A stretch of 64,000 bases of DNA from Dethiosulfatarculus sandiegensis (GTDB taxonomy: Bacteria > Desulfobacterota > Desulfarculia > Desulfarculales > Desulfarculaceae): contig NZ_AZAC01000002.1 in assembly GCF_000931935.2 (NCBI RefSeq), forward strand, positions 62,001 through 126,000, read 5' to 3'. The notes beneath the pieces are model-generated. The model saw nothing but the letters and a program-made list of their open reading frames with translations. It did no database searches and was not told the DNA's origin. Of the stretch, positions 8,442 through 16,967 are shown piece after piece. The translations under genes and the position numbers were made by a program. Each line of letters opens with the position of its first letter. Position 1 is the stretch's first letter.

Positions 8442-9848
8442 GTGAGTAGAGAAAAAGCCATTTTAAATGCACAGGCGTTTTTTGATAGTGGAGAATTTTT
8501 TGAACTTCTGGCCAAAAGGGTTGCCCTGCCCACGGAAAGTCAAAATCCTGCCAGGGAAAAGGAGATCAGGTCTTATCTGGAAGATGAGATGATCCCCAAT
8601 CTCAAAAGGCTGGGATTTGAGTGCCGCATACTGGATAACCCGGTCCTGCCCCGCCTGCCCATGCTGGCCGCTCAAAGGATGGAAGACCCGGGCCTTGACA
8701 CCATCCTGACCTATGGCCATGGGGATGTGGTCCGGGGGTTGGATGATCAATGGGAAGAGGGCTTGAGCCCCTGGCGGCTCACCAAAAGGGGAGACCGCTG
8801 GTACGGCCGGGGCGCGGTGGACAACAAGGGCCAGCACGCCCTTAACTTCACCGCCCTGGAAGCGGTGCTCAAGGCCCGGGGAAGGCTGGGCTTTAATTTA
8901 AAGGTCTTGATCGACATGGGCGAGGAGATGGGATCTCCGGGGCTTTATGCGGTCTGCGAAAAAGAAAAAAACTACCTGGCGGCCGATGTGCTGATCGGCA
9001 GCGACGGCCCCAGGTTAAAGCCGGAACAGCCCATGCTCTGCGGCGGCACCAGGGGGCTTTTGAATTTCGACCTTATCGTGGACCTACGCGAGGGAGGCCA
9101 CCATTCGGGAAACTGGGGCGGCCTCCTGGCTAATCCCGGCACCATACTGGCCAATGCAGTTTCCTGTTTGATCGATAAAAACGGGGTGATACAGGTTCCG
9201 GAAATGAGGCCGGACTCCATTTCTCCCAGAGACAGGGAGGTGCTGGCCGAGGTGAAAGATCTGGGGGTGGACGGTCCGGCCCAGGATCCGTCCTGGGGAG
9301 AACCCGGATTAACCCAGGCGGAGAAGGTCTTTGCCTTTAACGCCCTGGAGGTGTTGGCCTTTGAGACCGGAAACCCGGCCAGACCGGTTCACGCCATACC
9401 GCCTAAGGCGTTCGCCCGCTTGCAGATTCGTTTCGTAAAGGGCAAGAGGCCGGAAGAGTTCATACCGGCGGTGCGCAGGCGCCTTGATAAAAACGGCTTT
9501 GAGCGGGTTTTGGTAAAACCCACTTCTGATGACACCCTGACCGCCAGCCATGGCCAGGGCATCTGCCAGGCCACCAGGCTGGACCCTGATAATCCCTGGG
9601 CCCGGCTCACCATGGCCTCGGTGCGAAAAACAACCGGCAAAAATCCCGTTTTCCTGCCCAATGTGGGCGGTTCACTGCCCAATGACGTTTTCACCGATAC
9701 CTTGGGCATGCCCACGGTCTGGATTCCCCATTCCTATCCCGGCTGCTCCCAGCACGCACCCAATGAGCATCTCCTGGCTTCGGTGTACCGCGAGGCCCTG
9801 GGCATAATGGCCGGGCTGTTCTGGGATCTGGGGGAAAGCCAGGCTTAA
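8442..9848 (+). CDS. M20-family metallopeptidase (ArgE/DapE/carboxypeptidase type)
   Basis: A 468-residue zinc aminoacylase/peptidase expected to hydrolyse a short peptide or N-acyl amino acid in the cytoplasm. Metal and catalytic motifs are in place: TYGHGDVVRG (His near residue 93), WYGRGAVDNKGQ (bridging Asp near 127) and DMGEEMGSPGL (catalytic Glu and metal Glu near 161-162). A lid domain with HHSGNWGG and a C-terminal HAPNEH complete the fold. The GTG at 8442 sits 6 bases after GGGGAGG; the TTG at 8439 would be too close. Being next to a peptide-type ABC importer, it probably cleaves the imported substrate. Confidence 0.9.
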   Translation: MSREKAILNAQAFFDSGEFFELLAKRVALPTESQNPAREKEIRSYLEDEMIPNLKRLGFECRILDNPVLPRLPMLAAQRMEDPGLDTILTYGHGDVVRGLDDQWEEGLSPWRLTKRGDRWYGRGAVDNKGQHALNFTALEAVLKARGRLGFNLKVLIDMGEEMGSPGLYAVCEKEKNYLAADVLIGSDGPRLKPEQPMLCGGTRGLLNFDLIVDLREGGHHSGNWGGLLANPGTILANAVSCLIDKNGVIQVPEMRPDSISPRDREVLAEVKDLGVDGPAQDPSWGEPGLTQAEKVFAFNALEVLAFETGNPARPVHAIPPKAFARLQIRFVKGKRPEEFIPAVRRRLDKNGFERVLVKPTSDDTLTASHGQGICQATRLDPDNPWARLTMASVRKTTGKNPVFLPNVGGSLPNDVFTDTLGMPTVWIPHSYPGCSQHAPNEHLLASVYREALGIMAGLFWDLGESQA

Positions 9849-9896
9849 CGGGAAACGGAAAATGGGGGGATTCAGAGCCTAAAGTCAGTATTAACG

Positions 9897-10045
9897 GGGT
9901 GTTGAAAAAGCCGTCCTTGGCTTTTTCAACTTGCTCATATCGCTTACTTTCTAAGTCTGGGCGATATGGCGGGCCATCATTCTAAAATGCTTTGGCATTT
10001 TTGGGGTGTTTCCATGGCTCGCATAACAGGGCGTTTTCAACACCC
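9897..10045 (-). repeat. Multi-hairpin intergenic repeat, copy E (reverse)
   Basis: A 149-base element bounded by a perfect 12-bp inverted repeat, GGGTGTTGAAAA (9897-9908) and TTTTCAACACCC (10034-10045). Inside, GTTGAAAAAGCC (9901-9912) pairs with GGCTTTTTCAAC (9919-9930), AAAATGC with GCATTTT, and ATATCGC with GCGATAT. Read on the minus strand it shares GCCATGG, CACCCC and GAATGA(T/C)GGCCCGCC, in the same order, with the 193-bp copies at 22515 and 27657. It lies 48 bases after the M20 stop codon and 18 bases before the start of the binding-protein gene. Confidence 0.7.
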
Positions 10046-10063
10046 TACTAAAGGAGGGTTCCA

Positions 10064-11581
10064 ATGGTTCGCATCTTCAGGTTATGCATCTGTCTTTTAA
10101 TTGCAGGCCTCTTCCTTGTGGGGCAGGGACAGGCCGCCTCGGCAGGGCCCAAGGGGGAGTTGGTGATAGGCACCGAGGCCGAGACCTCTTCTCTGGACCC
10201 CATGAAGGCCTGGGTCACCTACGGTCTGATCGTAAGCCGTTTGCTTTATGACGCACCGATTTCCTTTGGACCCAACGGAGAACTGACTCCGTCCCTGGCG
10301 GAAAAATGGGAGATCATAGATGACAACACCTGGCGTTTTCATCTGCGCAAAGACGCCAAATTCCATAACGGCTATCCCGTGTTGGCCGAGGATGTGAAGT
10401 TCACGGTTGAACGCATCCAGGATCCTGCCAACAAATGCCGTTTCCGCACCCGTTATGCCAACTTCAAGGAAGTTAAGGTCATAGATGATCATACCTTTGA
10501 CATCATAACCAAGTCCCCGGATTCCCTTTTGCCAAATCGGGTGGCCTTTTTCGTGAGGGTGGTCTCTAAAAAATGGGTTCAGGAAAACGGTAAAAACCCC
10601 TTTGCCAAGACAGCCATGGGCACGGGTCCCTTTAAATTTGTGAGCTGGTCCAGGAAGGATCGAATGGTTCTGGAGGCCAATCCCGACTATTACCTGGGAG
10701 CGCCCAAGGTGAAAAGGGTGGTTATAAGGCCTATTCCGGAGATGGCGGCCCGCATGGCGGAACTCAGGGCCGGCGGCATTCAGATCGCCACCCATGTGGC
10801 GCCTTTTTTGATTCCCCAATTGGAAAAAGACCCCAACCTGAACATACAAAAGGTGCCTGCTTCAAGGACCCTTTTCATGGTGATGAACACCAGGGATGTG
10901 GAAGAGTTGAAAAATCCCCTGGTGCGCCAGGCCCTCAACTATGCGATTGATAAAATGGGGATCATAAGCGGCATTATGAGCGGTCTGGGAAACCCGGTGG
11001 GCCTGCCCGCCCCTCCCACAGTGGCCGGAGTGGACAAGTCCATAGCCCCTTATGAATATAATCCGGCCAAGGCGATGGAGCTTTTGAAAAAGGCGGGTTA
11101 TGCCGACGGGTTTGAACTCAATGTCTATTCCCCCAGCGGCCGTTACCCCATGGACAAGGAAGTGGCCCAGGCCATAGCCGACCAGCTCTCCCAGGTGGGG
11201 ATAAAGGCCAAACTCAAGGTCATGGAGACCCAGAAATACTTCCGCACCTATATCAAACACAAAATGAAGGGAATCGCCCTGATCGGCTTCGGCTATGCCT
11301 ATGCGGACCAGGACTCCATGGTTAACTTCCTGCTTTCAAATGCAACTTACTCGTATTTCACCTATCCGGGCATGGATGAGATGGTGGCCAAGATGCGTTC
11401 TGAGCTGAACCGTGAAAAGCGCTATCAGACAGCCCATGAGATCCAGAGGATCACTCATGAAAAATGCCCCATGCTTTTTTTGTTCAACCTGGTGAATGTG
11501 TATGGAGTTTCAGACAAGGTTGCCGGTTTCAAGGCCCGTTCCGATGATTTTTTTGACTTGAATCAGGTAACGGTCCGCTGA
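10064..11581 (+). CDS. ABC transporter substrate-binding protein, family 5 (DppA/OppA type)
   Basis: A 505-residue periplasmic solute-binding protein. The signal peptide has a basic start, a hydrophobic core (LCICLLIAGLFLVG) and a likely cleavage after QAASA near residue 27. The mature protein opens with GELVIGTEAETSSLDP, the standard family 5 beginning. WRFHLRKDAKFHNGYPV and VRQALNYAIDK are strongly conserved family segments. It should deliver peptides or similar solutes to the permeases encoded next. The ATG is 7 bases after AAAGGAGGG. No lipobox Cys is seen, so it is probably soluble in the periplasm. Confidence 0.93.
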   Translation: MVRIFRLCICLLIAGLFLVGQGQAASAGPKGELVIGTEAETSSLDPMKAWVTYGLIVSRLLYDAPISFGPNGELTPSLAEKWEIIDDNTWRFHLRKDAKFHNGYPVLAEDVKFTVERIQDPANKCRFRTRYANFKEVKVIDDHTFDIITKSPDSLLPNRVAFFVRVVSKKWVQENGKNPFAKTAMGTGPFKFVSWSRKDRMVLEANPDYYLGAPKVKRVVIRPIPEMAARMAELRAGGIQIATHVAPFLIPQLEKDPNLNIQKVPASRTLFMVMNTRDVEELKNPLVRQALNYAIDKMGIISGIMSGLGNPVGLPAPPTVAGVDKSIAPYEYNPAKAMELLKKAGYADGFELNVYSPSGRYPMDKEVAQAIADQLSQVGIKAKLKVMETQKYFRTYIKHKMKGIALIGFGYAYADQDSMVNFLLSNATYSYFTYPGMDEMVAKMRSELNREKRYQTAHEIQRITHEKCPMLFLFNLVNVYGVSDKVAGFKARSDDFFDLNQVTVR

Positions 11582-11603
11582 TTTTCCGATTTTAACAGGC
11601 TCT

Positions 11604-11637
11604 GCCCGGTCCTGCCGGGCGGAGGCCTCCCGGCAGG
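11604..11637 (+). promoter_or_regulatory. GC-rich stem-loop after the binding-protein gene
   Basis: CCTGCCGGG (11611-11619) pairs perfectly with CCCGGCAGG (11629-11637). An alternative hairpin, GCCCGG (11604-11609) with CCGGGC (11615-11620), uses part of the same bases. No T run follows. Such stems between binding-protein and permease genes often stabilise the upstream mRNA and lower permease expression, which is the inference here. Confidence 0.55.
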
Positions 11638-11692
11638 GTGCTTTAAGCTTATAAAAATGAGTTTTTCCTGACGGTGGGCATGGACGGCGCTC

Positions 11693-12610
11693 ATGGTGCG
11701 ATACATTTTAAACCGGCTTTTTCAATCGGTTTTAATGCTTTTGGGGATAACCCTGGTAATTTTTGTGATCACCAATGTCCTGGGTGATCCGGCTGCGCTT
11801 TTGGTGGATGACGAATTCAGCAAAGAGGAGCAACTGGCCCTTCGCCATGAAATAGGCCTGGACCAGCCCCTTATGGTGCAGTATTTCCGTTTTGTCGAAA
11901 AGGCGGTGCAAGGCGATTTCGGCCAATCGCTACAGATGCAGACCCCTGCCTTTGAACTGGTCTGGGAGCATCTGCCCGCCACGGTGGAGCTTTCCCTGGC
12001 CGCGATTTTTTTTGCGGTTTTGTTTGCCATACCCCTTGGTATTGCCTCGGCCGTAAAGCCATATTCGGTTCTGGACCGCGTTTTAAGGGTGCTGGCCCTT
12101 TCCGGGCAGGCTGCTCCTGGCTTTTGGTTGGGGATCATGGCCATTTTGTTCTTTGGGGTGAAGCTCAAGCTGCTTCCGATCTCCGGCAGGGGAGGCTGGG
12201 AACACCTCATAATGCCCGCGGCCACCCTGGGTTTTTACGCCCTGGCCGCCATTATGCGGCTAACCCGTTCGGCCATGCTGGATGTGCTGGATAAGGACTA
12301 TATCCGCACCGCCCGCATAAAAGGGGTTCACGAAAAGTCCGTGGTCTTGAAACACGCCCTTAAAAACGCCCTGGTGCCGGTGATAACTATCGTGTCCCTG
12401 TTCATGGGGCGTCTTTTGGGCGGAGCCGTGGTTACGGAGACCATTTTTGCCTGGCCCGGCATGGGCAGGCTGGCGATCGGGGCCATCCAAACCAGTGATT
12501 TTCCGGTGGTTCAGGCCGCAGTGTTTTTGATGTCTTTGTTTTTCATTCTTATCAATCTTCTGGTCGATATCCTTTATTCCTTCATCGATCCGCGCATTAC
12601 CTACAACTAA
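11693..12610 (+). CDS. dppB: Peptide ABC transporter permease (DppB type)
   Basis: A 305-residue inner-membrane permease with six predicted membrane segments. The N-terminus MVRYILNRLFQSVLMLLGITL is typical of DppB/OppB. The large periplasmic loop between the first two helices (DDEFSKEEQLALRHEIGLDQPLMVQY) is also the DppB form. The coupling helix that docks on the ATPases is DYIRTARIKGVHEKSV near residue 200, matching the EAA loop. It is 111 bases downstream of the binding-protein gene and 8 bases before dppC. Substrate class (dipeptide, oligopeptide, opine, nickel) cannot be fixed from the sequence; the M20 peptidase argues for a peptide-like solute. Confidence 0.92.
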   Translation: MVRYILNRLFQSVLMLLGITLVIFVITNVLGDPAALLVDDEFSKEEQLALRHEIGLDQPLMVQYFRFVEKAVQGDFGQSLQMQTPAFELVWEHLPATVELSLAAIFFAVLFAIPLGIASAVKPYSVLDRVLRVLALSGQAAPGFWLGIMAILFFGVKLKLLPISGRGGWEHLIMPAATLGFYALAAIMRLTRSAMLDVLDKDYIRTARIKGVHEKSVVLKHALKNALVPVITIVSLFMGRLLGGAVVTETIFAWPGMGRLAIGAIQTSDFPVVQAAVFLMSLFFILINLLVDILYSFIDPRITYN

Positions 12611-12618
12611 GGTGACAG

Positions 12619-13485
12619 ATGTCCACGGTTATTGGAAAAATCAATAAGTTGCGTCATTTCCCCGTGGCCGGAGGGCTGATTCTATTCCTGTTTGTCTTTA
12701 CCGCGGCCTTTTCGCCCTTTATCGCACCCCATGATCCGGTGAGTCAGGACCTTAGGCAAACCCTCCTTCCCCCGGCCTGGGAAACAGGAGGCAGTCCGGA
12801 ATTTCTTTTGGGTACAGACAACATGGGCAGGGATGTTCTAAGCCGCCTGATCCACGGAGCCCGGGTTTCTTTGGTGGTGGGGGTGGCCTCGGTTGCCCTT
12901 GCTCTTATTCTGGGGACGGCCCTGGGGCTCTTGGCCGGTTATCTGGGAGGCTGGGTGGAAAACCTGATCATGCGCCTCACGGATATGCAGCTGGCCATGC
13001 CGTTTATTTTAATGGCCATCGCCATTATAGGAGCCCTGGGACCAAGCACCAAAAACATCATCATAGTTCTGGCGGTGTGCAACTGGGCCACCTATGCCCG
13101 CCTGGTGAGAAGTGAGGTCTTAAGCGTCAAGCATGAGGAATTCGTGGAGCTGGCCGTGGTTGACGGCTGTTCCATGCCCCGGATTCTTTTTTTTCACATC
13201 CTGCCGAATGTGGTTAACACCATAATCGTCATGGCCACTTTGGATATGGGCCGCATGATCATTTTTGAGGGGGCGCTGAGCTTTCTGGGGCTCGGCGTGC
13301 AGCCGCCGTCCCCCACCTGGGGAGGCATGCTGGCAGACGGCAGGGCCTATCTTTCGGTTTCCTGGCAATTGGCCACCTTCCCCGGGGTGGCGATAATGCT
13401 GGTCGTTCTGGGGACCAATCTCTTTGGTGACTGGCTGCGGGATATTCTGGACCCCAAGCGCAAAAGAAAGATGCAGGGTGCTTAA
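12619..13485 (+). CDS. dppC: Peptide ABC transporter permease (DppC type)
   Basis: A 288-residue permease, partner of the DppB-type protein. It starts with a cytoplasmic tail and one helix (VAGGLILFLFVFTAAFSPFIAPHDP), then the DppC signature LLGTDNMGRDVLSRLIHGARVSL. The EAA coupling loop EFVELAVVDGCSMPRILFFHILPNV lies near residue 175 and the C-terminus has FLGLGVQPPSPTWGGMLADGR. The ATG lies 8 bases after dppB. Its end may overlap alternative upstream starts of the next gene, but the best start for that gene lies just after it. Confidence 0.92.
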   Translation: MSTVIGKINKLRHFPVAGGLILFLFVFTAAFSPFIAPHDPVSQDLRQTLLPPAWETGGSPEFLLGTDNMGRDVLSRLIHGARVSLVVGVASVALALILGTALGLLAGYLGGWVENLIMRLTDMQLAMPFILMAIAIIGALGPSTKNIIIVLAVCNWATYARLVRSEVLSVKHEEFVELAVVDGCSMPRILFFHILPNVVNTIIVMATLDMGRMIIFEGALSFLGLGVQPPSPTWGGMLADGRAYLSVSWQLATFPGVAIMLVVLGTNLFGDWLRDILDPKRKRKMQGA

Positions 13486-13501
13486 AACCAAAAAGGGCAA
13501 G

Positions 13502-14497
13502 GTGGCTGAATTGGCAAGAGACGTTCTTTTAAAGGTTGAAAACTTGGAAACCTGCTTCTTCACCCCCAAGGGCGTGGTGCGGGCTGTGGACCGGGTGAGC
13601 CTGGAGGTGGATCAGGGGGAGATCCTGGGCCTGGTCGGCGAGTCCGGCAGCGGCAAGACCATAACCTCGCTTTCAGTGCTGGGACTGGTGCCGAAACCCG
13701 CGGGCAAGGTGGTGGGGGGCAATATCTGGTTTAAGGGAGAAGATCTGCTTGAAAAAAGCGAAGACCAGATGAGAAGCCTCAGGGGAAGCCAATTGACCAT
13801 GATTCCCCAGGACCCGATGACATCCCTTAACCCTGTGTTTAACCTGGAAAATCAACTCTCAGAGCCCCTTATTCTGCATCAGGGGTTAAAAGGCGGGAAA
13901 TTAAGGGACCGGGTGATTGAGATGTTTAAGATGGTGCGCATTCCTTCTCCCTTGAGACGCTTGAAACAGTATCCCCACCAGTTCAGCGGGGGCATGAAGC
14001 AAAGGGCCATGATAGCCATGTGCCTTTCCTGCATGCCCGACCTTATCATTGCCGATGAGCCCACCACTGCCCTGGATGTGACGATCCAGGCCCAGATACT
14101 CAAGCTTTTGAAGGAGCTTCAGGCGAAAACCCGCACAGCCATAATTTTCATCACCCACGATCTGGGGGTGGTGGCCGGACTCTGCACCAAGGTGGCGGTG
14201 ATGTACGGCGGCATGATAGTGGAACAGGCGGATGTGAAAAGCATATTTAAATCTCCCTTGCATCCCTACACCCAGGGGTTGATTGCCTCGGTCCCCAGGC
14301 TGGGCCGCAAAAAAGAGCGGCTCTTTGCCATAAAAGGACAGCCGCCGAATCTTCTGAACCCTCCTTCGGGCTGTCGTTTTTTCCCACGCTGTTCCATAAG
14401 AGTGGAAAAATGCGGGATCTCTTTGCCACCTATTTCCGAAGTCGAAAAAGGCCGCCTGGTCAGGTGTTTCAAACCCGGCCCGGCCCTTGGAATTTAA
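13502..14497 (+). CDS. dppD: Peptide ABC transporter ATPase (DppD type)
   Basis: A 331-residue ATP-binding subunit. Walker A is GESGSGKT, the Q-loop [14 protein letters not shown], the ABC signature FSGGMKQRA, Walker [13 protein letters not shown] and the switch His is in FITHD. The C-terminal oligopeptide-type extension ([15 protein letters not shown], then [15 protein letters not shown] with a Cys cluster) marks the Dpp/Opp class. I chose GTG at 13502, 4 bases after AAGGG; starts further upstream would overlap dppC by up to 62 bases. It pairs with the DppF-type ATPase encoded next as a heterodimer. Confidence 0.92.
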   Translation: MAELARDVLLKVENLETCFFTPKGVVRAVDRVSLEVDQGEILGLVGESGSGKTITSLSVLGLVPKPAGKVVGGNIWFKGEDLLEKSEDQMRSLRGSQLTMIPQDPMTSLNPVFNLENQLSEPLILHQGLKGGKLRDRVIEMFKMVRIPSPLRRLKQYPHQFSGGMKQRAMIAMCLSCMPDLIIADEPTTALDVTIQAQILKLLKELQAKTRTAIIFITHDLGVVAGLCTKVAVMYGGMIVEQADVKSIFKSPLHPYTQGLIASVPRLGRKKERLFAIKGQPPNLLNPPSGCRFFPRCSIRVEKCGISLPPISEVEKGRLVRCFKPGPALGI

Positions 14498-14530
14498 TAA
14501 TCCGGTTGTCCAGGGAAAGAGTTTCCGGCC

Positions 14531-15499
14531 ATGTCTGAAACGGTTTTACAGGTTAGCGGTCTTAAAAAATATTTCCCCCATCGCGAGGGATTCTTCAGTA
14601 GACAGGGAAAATCCTGGATAAAGGCGGTGGACCGGGTTTCCTTTGGCATAGAAAAGGGCCGCACCTTCGGCCTGGTGGGCGAGTCGGGCTGCGGCAAATC
14701 CACCACCGGCAAGGTGATCTTAAGGGTGCTGGACCCCACCGACGGTGAAGTGCGTTTTTTGGGCGAGGATATCGCCGCTATCAGCGGAAAGAGTCTCAAG
14801 AACTTCAGAAGGCGCATACAGGCCGTGTATCAAGACCCTTACGCCTCCTTAAATCCCAGAATGAGGGTGGACCACATTGTGTCCCAGCCCCTTTTGACCC
14901 ATGTCCTTTACAAGGGAGGCCGCCGCGAAGAAAGGGCCCTTGAACTCCTGAAAAAGGTGGGCATCTCCCGGGAACAGGCCCGCAGATATCCCCATGAGTT
15001 CAGCGGCGGCCAAAGGCAGCGCATAGGTATTGCCCGGGCCCTGGCCCCTGATCCTGATTTCATTGTGCTCGATGAGCCGGTTTCGGCCCTGGATGTCTCT
15101 ATCCAGGCCCAGATCCTGAATCTCCTGGCCGATCTTCAGGAGGAGATGGGGCTCACCTATCTGTTTATTTCCCATGATCTTTCGGTGGTGGAGCATATCT
15201 GCGACCAGGTGGCCGTGATGTACCTGGGCCGGATCGTGGAGTCGGCTCCCACCGGGGAGTTATTCCGAAACCCCAGGCATCCCTACACAAAGTCTCTTTT
15301 ATCCGCCGTACCGGTGGCTGATCCGGAATATGAGCTCAAGGCTATTCCCCTGGTTGGGGAGATACCCAGCCCCCTTAATCCGCCCAAGGGATGCAGCTTT
15401 CATCCCCGCTGCCCCGAGTGCATGCCCGAGTGCAGGGAACAAGAGCCTTTTGGGGTCAGTGTTTCTTCGGGTCACTTGGTTCACTGCCATTTGTGTTAA
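14531..15499 (+). CDS. dppF: Peptide ABC transporter ATPase (DppF type)
   Basis: A 322-residue second ATPase of the importer. It has Walker [11 protein letters not shown]-loop [14 protein letters not shown], signature [15 protein letters not shown], Walker [13 protein letters not shown] and the C-terminal extension [19 protein letters not shown] followed by [15 protein letters not shown]. The residues after Walker A (TTGKVIL) and the [15 protein letters not shown] segment are the DppF/OppF form. The gene starts 33 bases after dppD. Together with the binding protein and two permeases it completes a five-component importer. Confidence 0.92.
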   Translation: MSETVLQVSGLKKYFPHREGFFSRQGKSWIKAVDRVSFGIEKGRTFGLVGESGCGKSTTGKVILRVLDPTDGEVRFLGEDIAAISGKSLKNFRRRIQAVYQDPYASLNPRMRVDHIVSQPLLTHVLYKGGRREERALELLKKVGISREQARRYPHEFSGGQRQRIGIARALAPDPDFIVLDEPVSALDVSIQAQILNLLADLQEEMGLTYLFISHDLSVVEHICDQVAVMYLGRIVESAPTGELFRNPRHPYTKSLLSAVPVADPEYELKAIPLVGEIPSPLNPPKGCSFHPRCPECMPECREQEPFGVSVSSGHLVHCHLC

Positions 15500-15566
15500 A
15501 ACATAAGGTGCCGCAAGTTGGATGGATAGCTTGGCAAAAGGCCTAAGATCCTGAGGAGGAAGAATA

Positions 15567-16724
15567 ATGAGCGCAGATATTGTCCGACAGCACTTAAGCC
15601 CCGGACGCATACTTTTTGGCCCTGGTTCCCTGAACGATTTTGTGGAACAATTTCCCGATGACCAGGTCTACACCCTGATGACGGACCAGGGCATTGCCCG
15701 GACCGCCCTGTTGAATAAAGTGACTACGGCCCTGGAAAAGGCGGGCAGGCGTTTTGTGGTTTTCTCTGACGTGGTCAGCGACCCTCCGGTCGAGGTGGTG
15801 GAAGAGGCCCTTGCCTTTACCAGGCAAAAAGGGGCCGGTGCGGTGATCGGACTGGGAGGCGGCAGCTCCCTGGATGCGGCCAAGGGCCTGGCCGTGCGCA
15901 TGGTTTCAGAAGTTCCCTTGCGGGAATATGGAGACGGAAAACCGGTGGAAGGGCCGATCGCACCACTATACGCCATACCCACCACTGCCGGGACCGGTTC
16001 CGAGGTCACCAGGGTGAGTGTGATCACAGATACTGTGAAAAAAGAGAAAATGGCGATCAGGGGAGAGCATCTGGCCCCCTTGGGAGCGGTGCTGGATCCA
16101 GAGTTGATCGCGGGCATTCCCGCATCGGTGGCGGCGGAAACGGGAGCAGACGCCTTGACCCATGCGGTGGAGGCCTATGTTTCCCTGAATTCAAATCCCA
16201 TAACCGATGCCCTGGCCATCGCGGCCATAGAGATGATCGGCAAAAATCTGGCGGATTTTGTGGCTGATTCCCGGAACCGGGAGGCGGGGCTGAAAATGCT
16301 ATTGGCCAGTTGTCTGGCCGGTCAGGCATTCAGCAACGGCGGATTGGGCCTGGCCCATTCCATGGGCGAGCCTTTGGGGTCTTATTTCCACCTCGGCCAC
16401 GGTCTGGCCTGCGCCCTTTACCTGCCTGTTATCATGGAGTTCAACCTGTCTGAGGCCCAATATAAATTTGCCAATATCGCCAGGGCCCTGGGCCACGGCA
16501 TTGATAATCTGGCCCAAGCCGACGCCGCCGACTTGTCGGTGAAGGCGGTGAAGGACCTTTTCCGGGAAATCGGGCTGCCTAAAAATTATCGGGAAGCGGG
16601 GATCAAGAATTTTGAGCTGAATCCTCAGATGGTGGATGATGTTTTTCCCCAGTTTTCCACCACCTGCAACCCCAGAAAGGCCGATGCCAAGGAAATCGAG
16701 GCCCTTTACAACGCCTTGGCCTGA
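15567..16724 (+). CDS. Iron-containing alcohol dehydrogenase
   Basis: A 385-residue group III alcohol dehydrogenase using NAD(P)H and Fe2+. The cofactor motif GGGSSLDAAKG lies near residues 93-103. Metal ligands fit the Asp in AAETGADALTHAVEAYVS and the His residues in LTHAVE, LAHSMGEPLG and FHLGHGLA. The ATG follows GAGGAGGAAG closely. The position, 67 bases after dppF and ahead of an aldehyde dehydrogenase gene, suggests the pair oxidises an alcohol to an acid through an aldehyde made from the imported compound. The exact substrate is unknown; butanol- and lactaldehyde-type enzymes share these motifs. Confidence 0.9.
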   Translation: MSADIVRQHLSPGRILFGPGSLNDFVEQFPDDQVYTLMTDQGIARTALLNKVTTALEKAGRRFVVFSDVVSDPPVEVVEEALAFTRQKGAGAVIGLGGGSSLDAAKGLAVRMVSEVPLREYGDGKPVEGPIAPLYAIPTTAGTGSEVTRVSVITDTVKKEKMAIRGEHLAPLGAVLDPELIAGIPASVAAETGADALTHAVEAYVSLNSNPITDALAIAAIEMIGKNLADFVADSRNREAGLKMLLASCLAGQAFSNGGLGLAHSMGEPLGSYFHLGHGLACALYLPVIMEFNLSEAQYKFANIARALGHGIDNLAQADAADLSVKAVKDLFREIGLPKNYREAGIKNFELNPQMVDDVFPQFSTTCNPRKADAKEIEALYNALA

Positions 16725-16967
16725 GGTTGATTTGTCTTGCCAAGTTCCGGATTGGGTTGCTATGCATTGAGGCAGGCCGGAGCTTTTGCTTTTAGCCTGC
16801 CAAGGGTTTAAGCAAGGCCCCATTTGGCCTATACTTGTTTAACGGCTTTTTAACAAACAGCTCCCCGGGCATATCAAATCGCACCGGGTTTCAAGGCCGG
16901 GGGGCCCTGAAAACACCTTGTTTAAAAACGGCAATGAGCCTTACGGCCTGGAATAAGGAGGATGCTT
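16725..16967. other. Spacer between the two dehydrogenase genes
   Basis: A 243-base gene-free stretch. GGCAGGC (16771-16777) pairs with GCCTGCC (16795-16801), without a following T run. A TTGTTTAA...TTAACAA near-palindrome lies near 16838-16858. I see no clear promoter, so the aldehyde dehydrogenase may or may not be cotranscribed with the upstream cluster. Confidence 0.4.
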
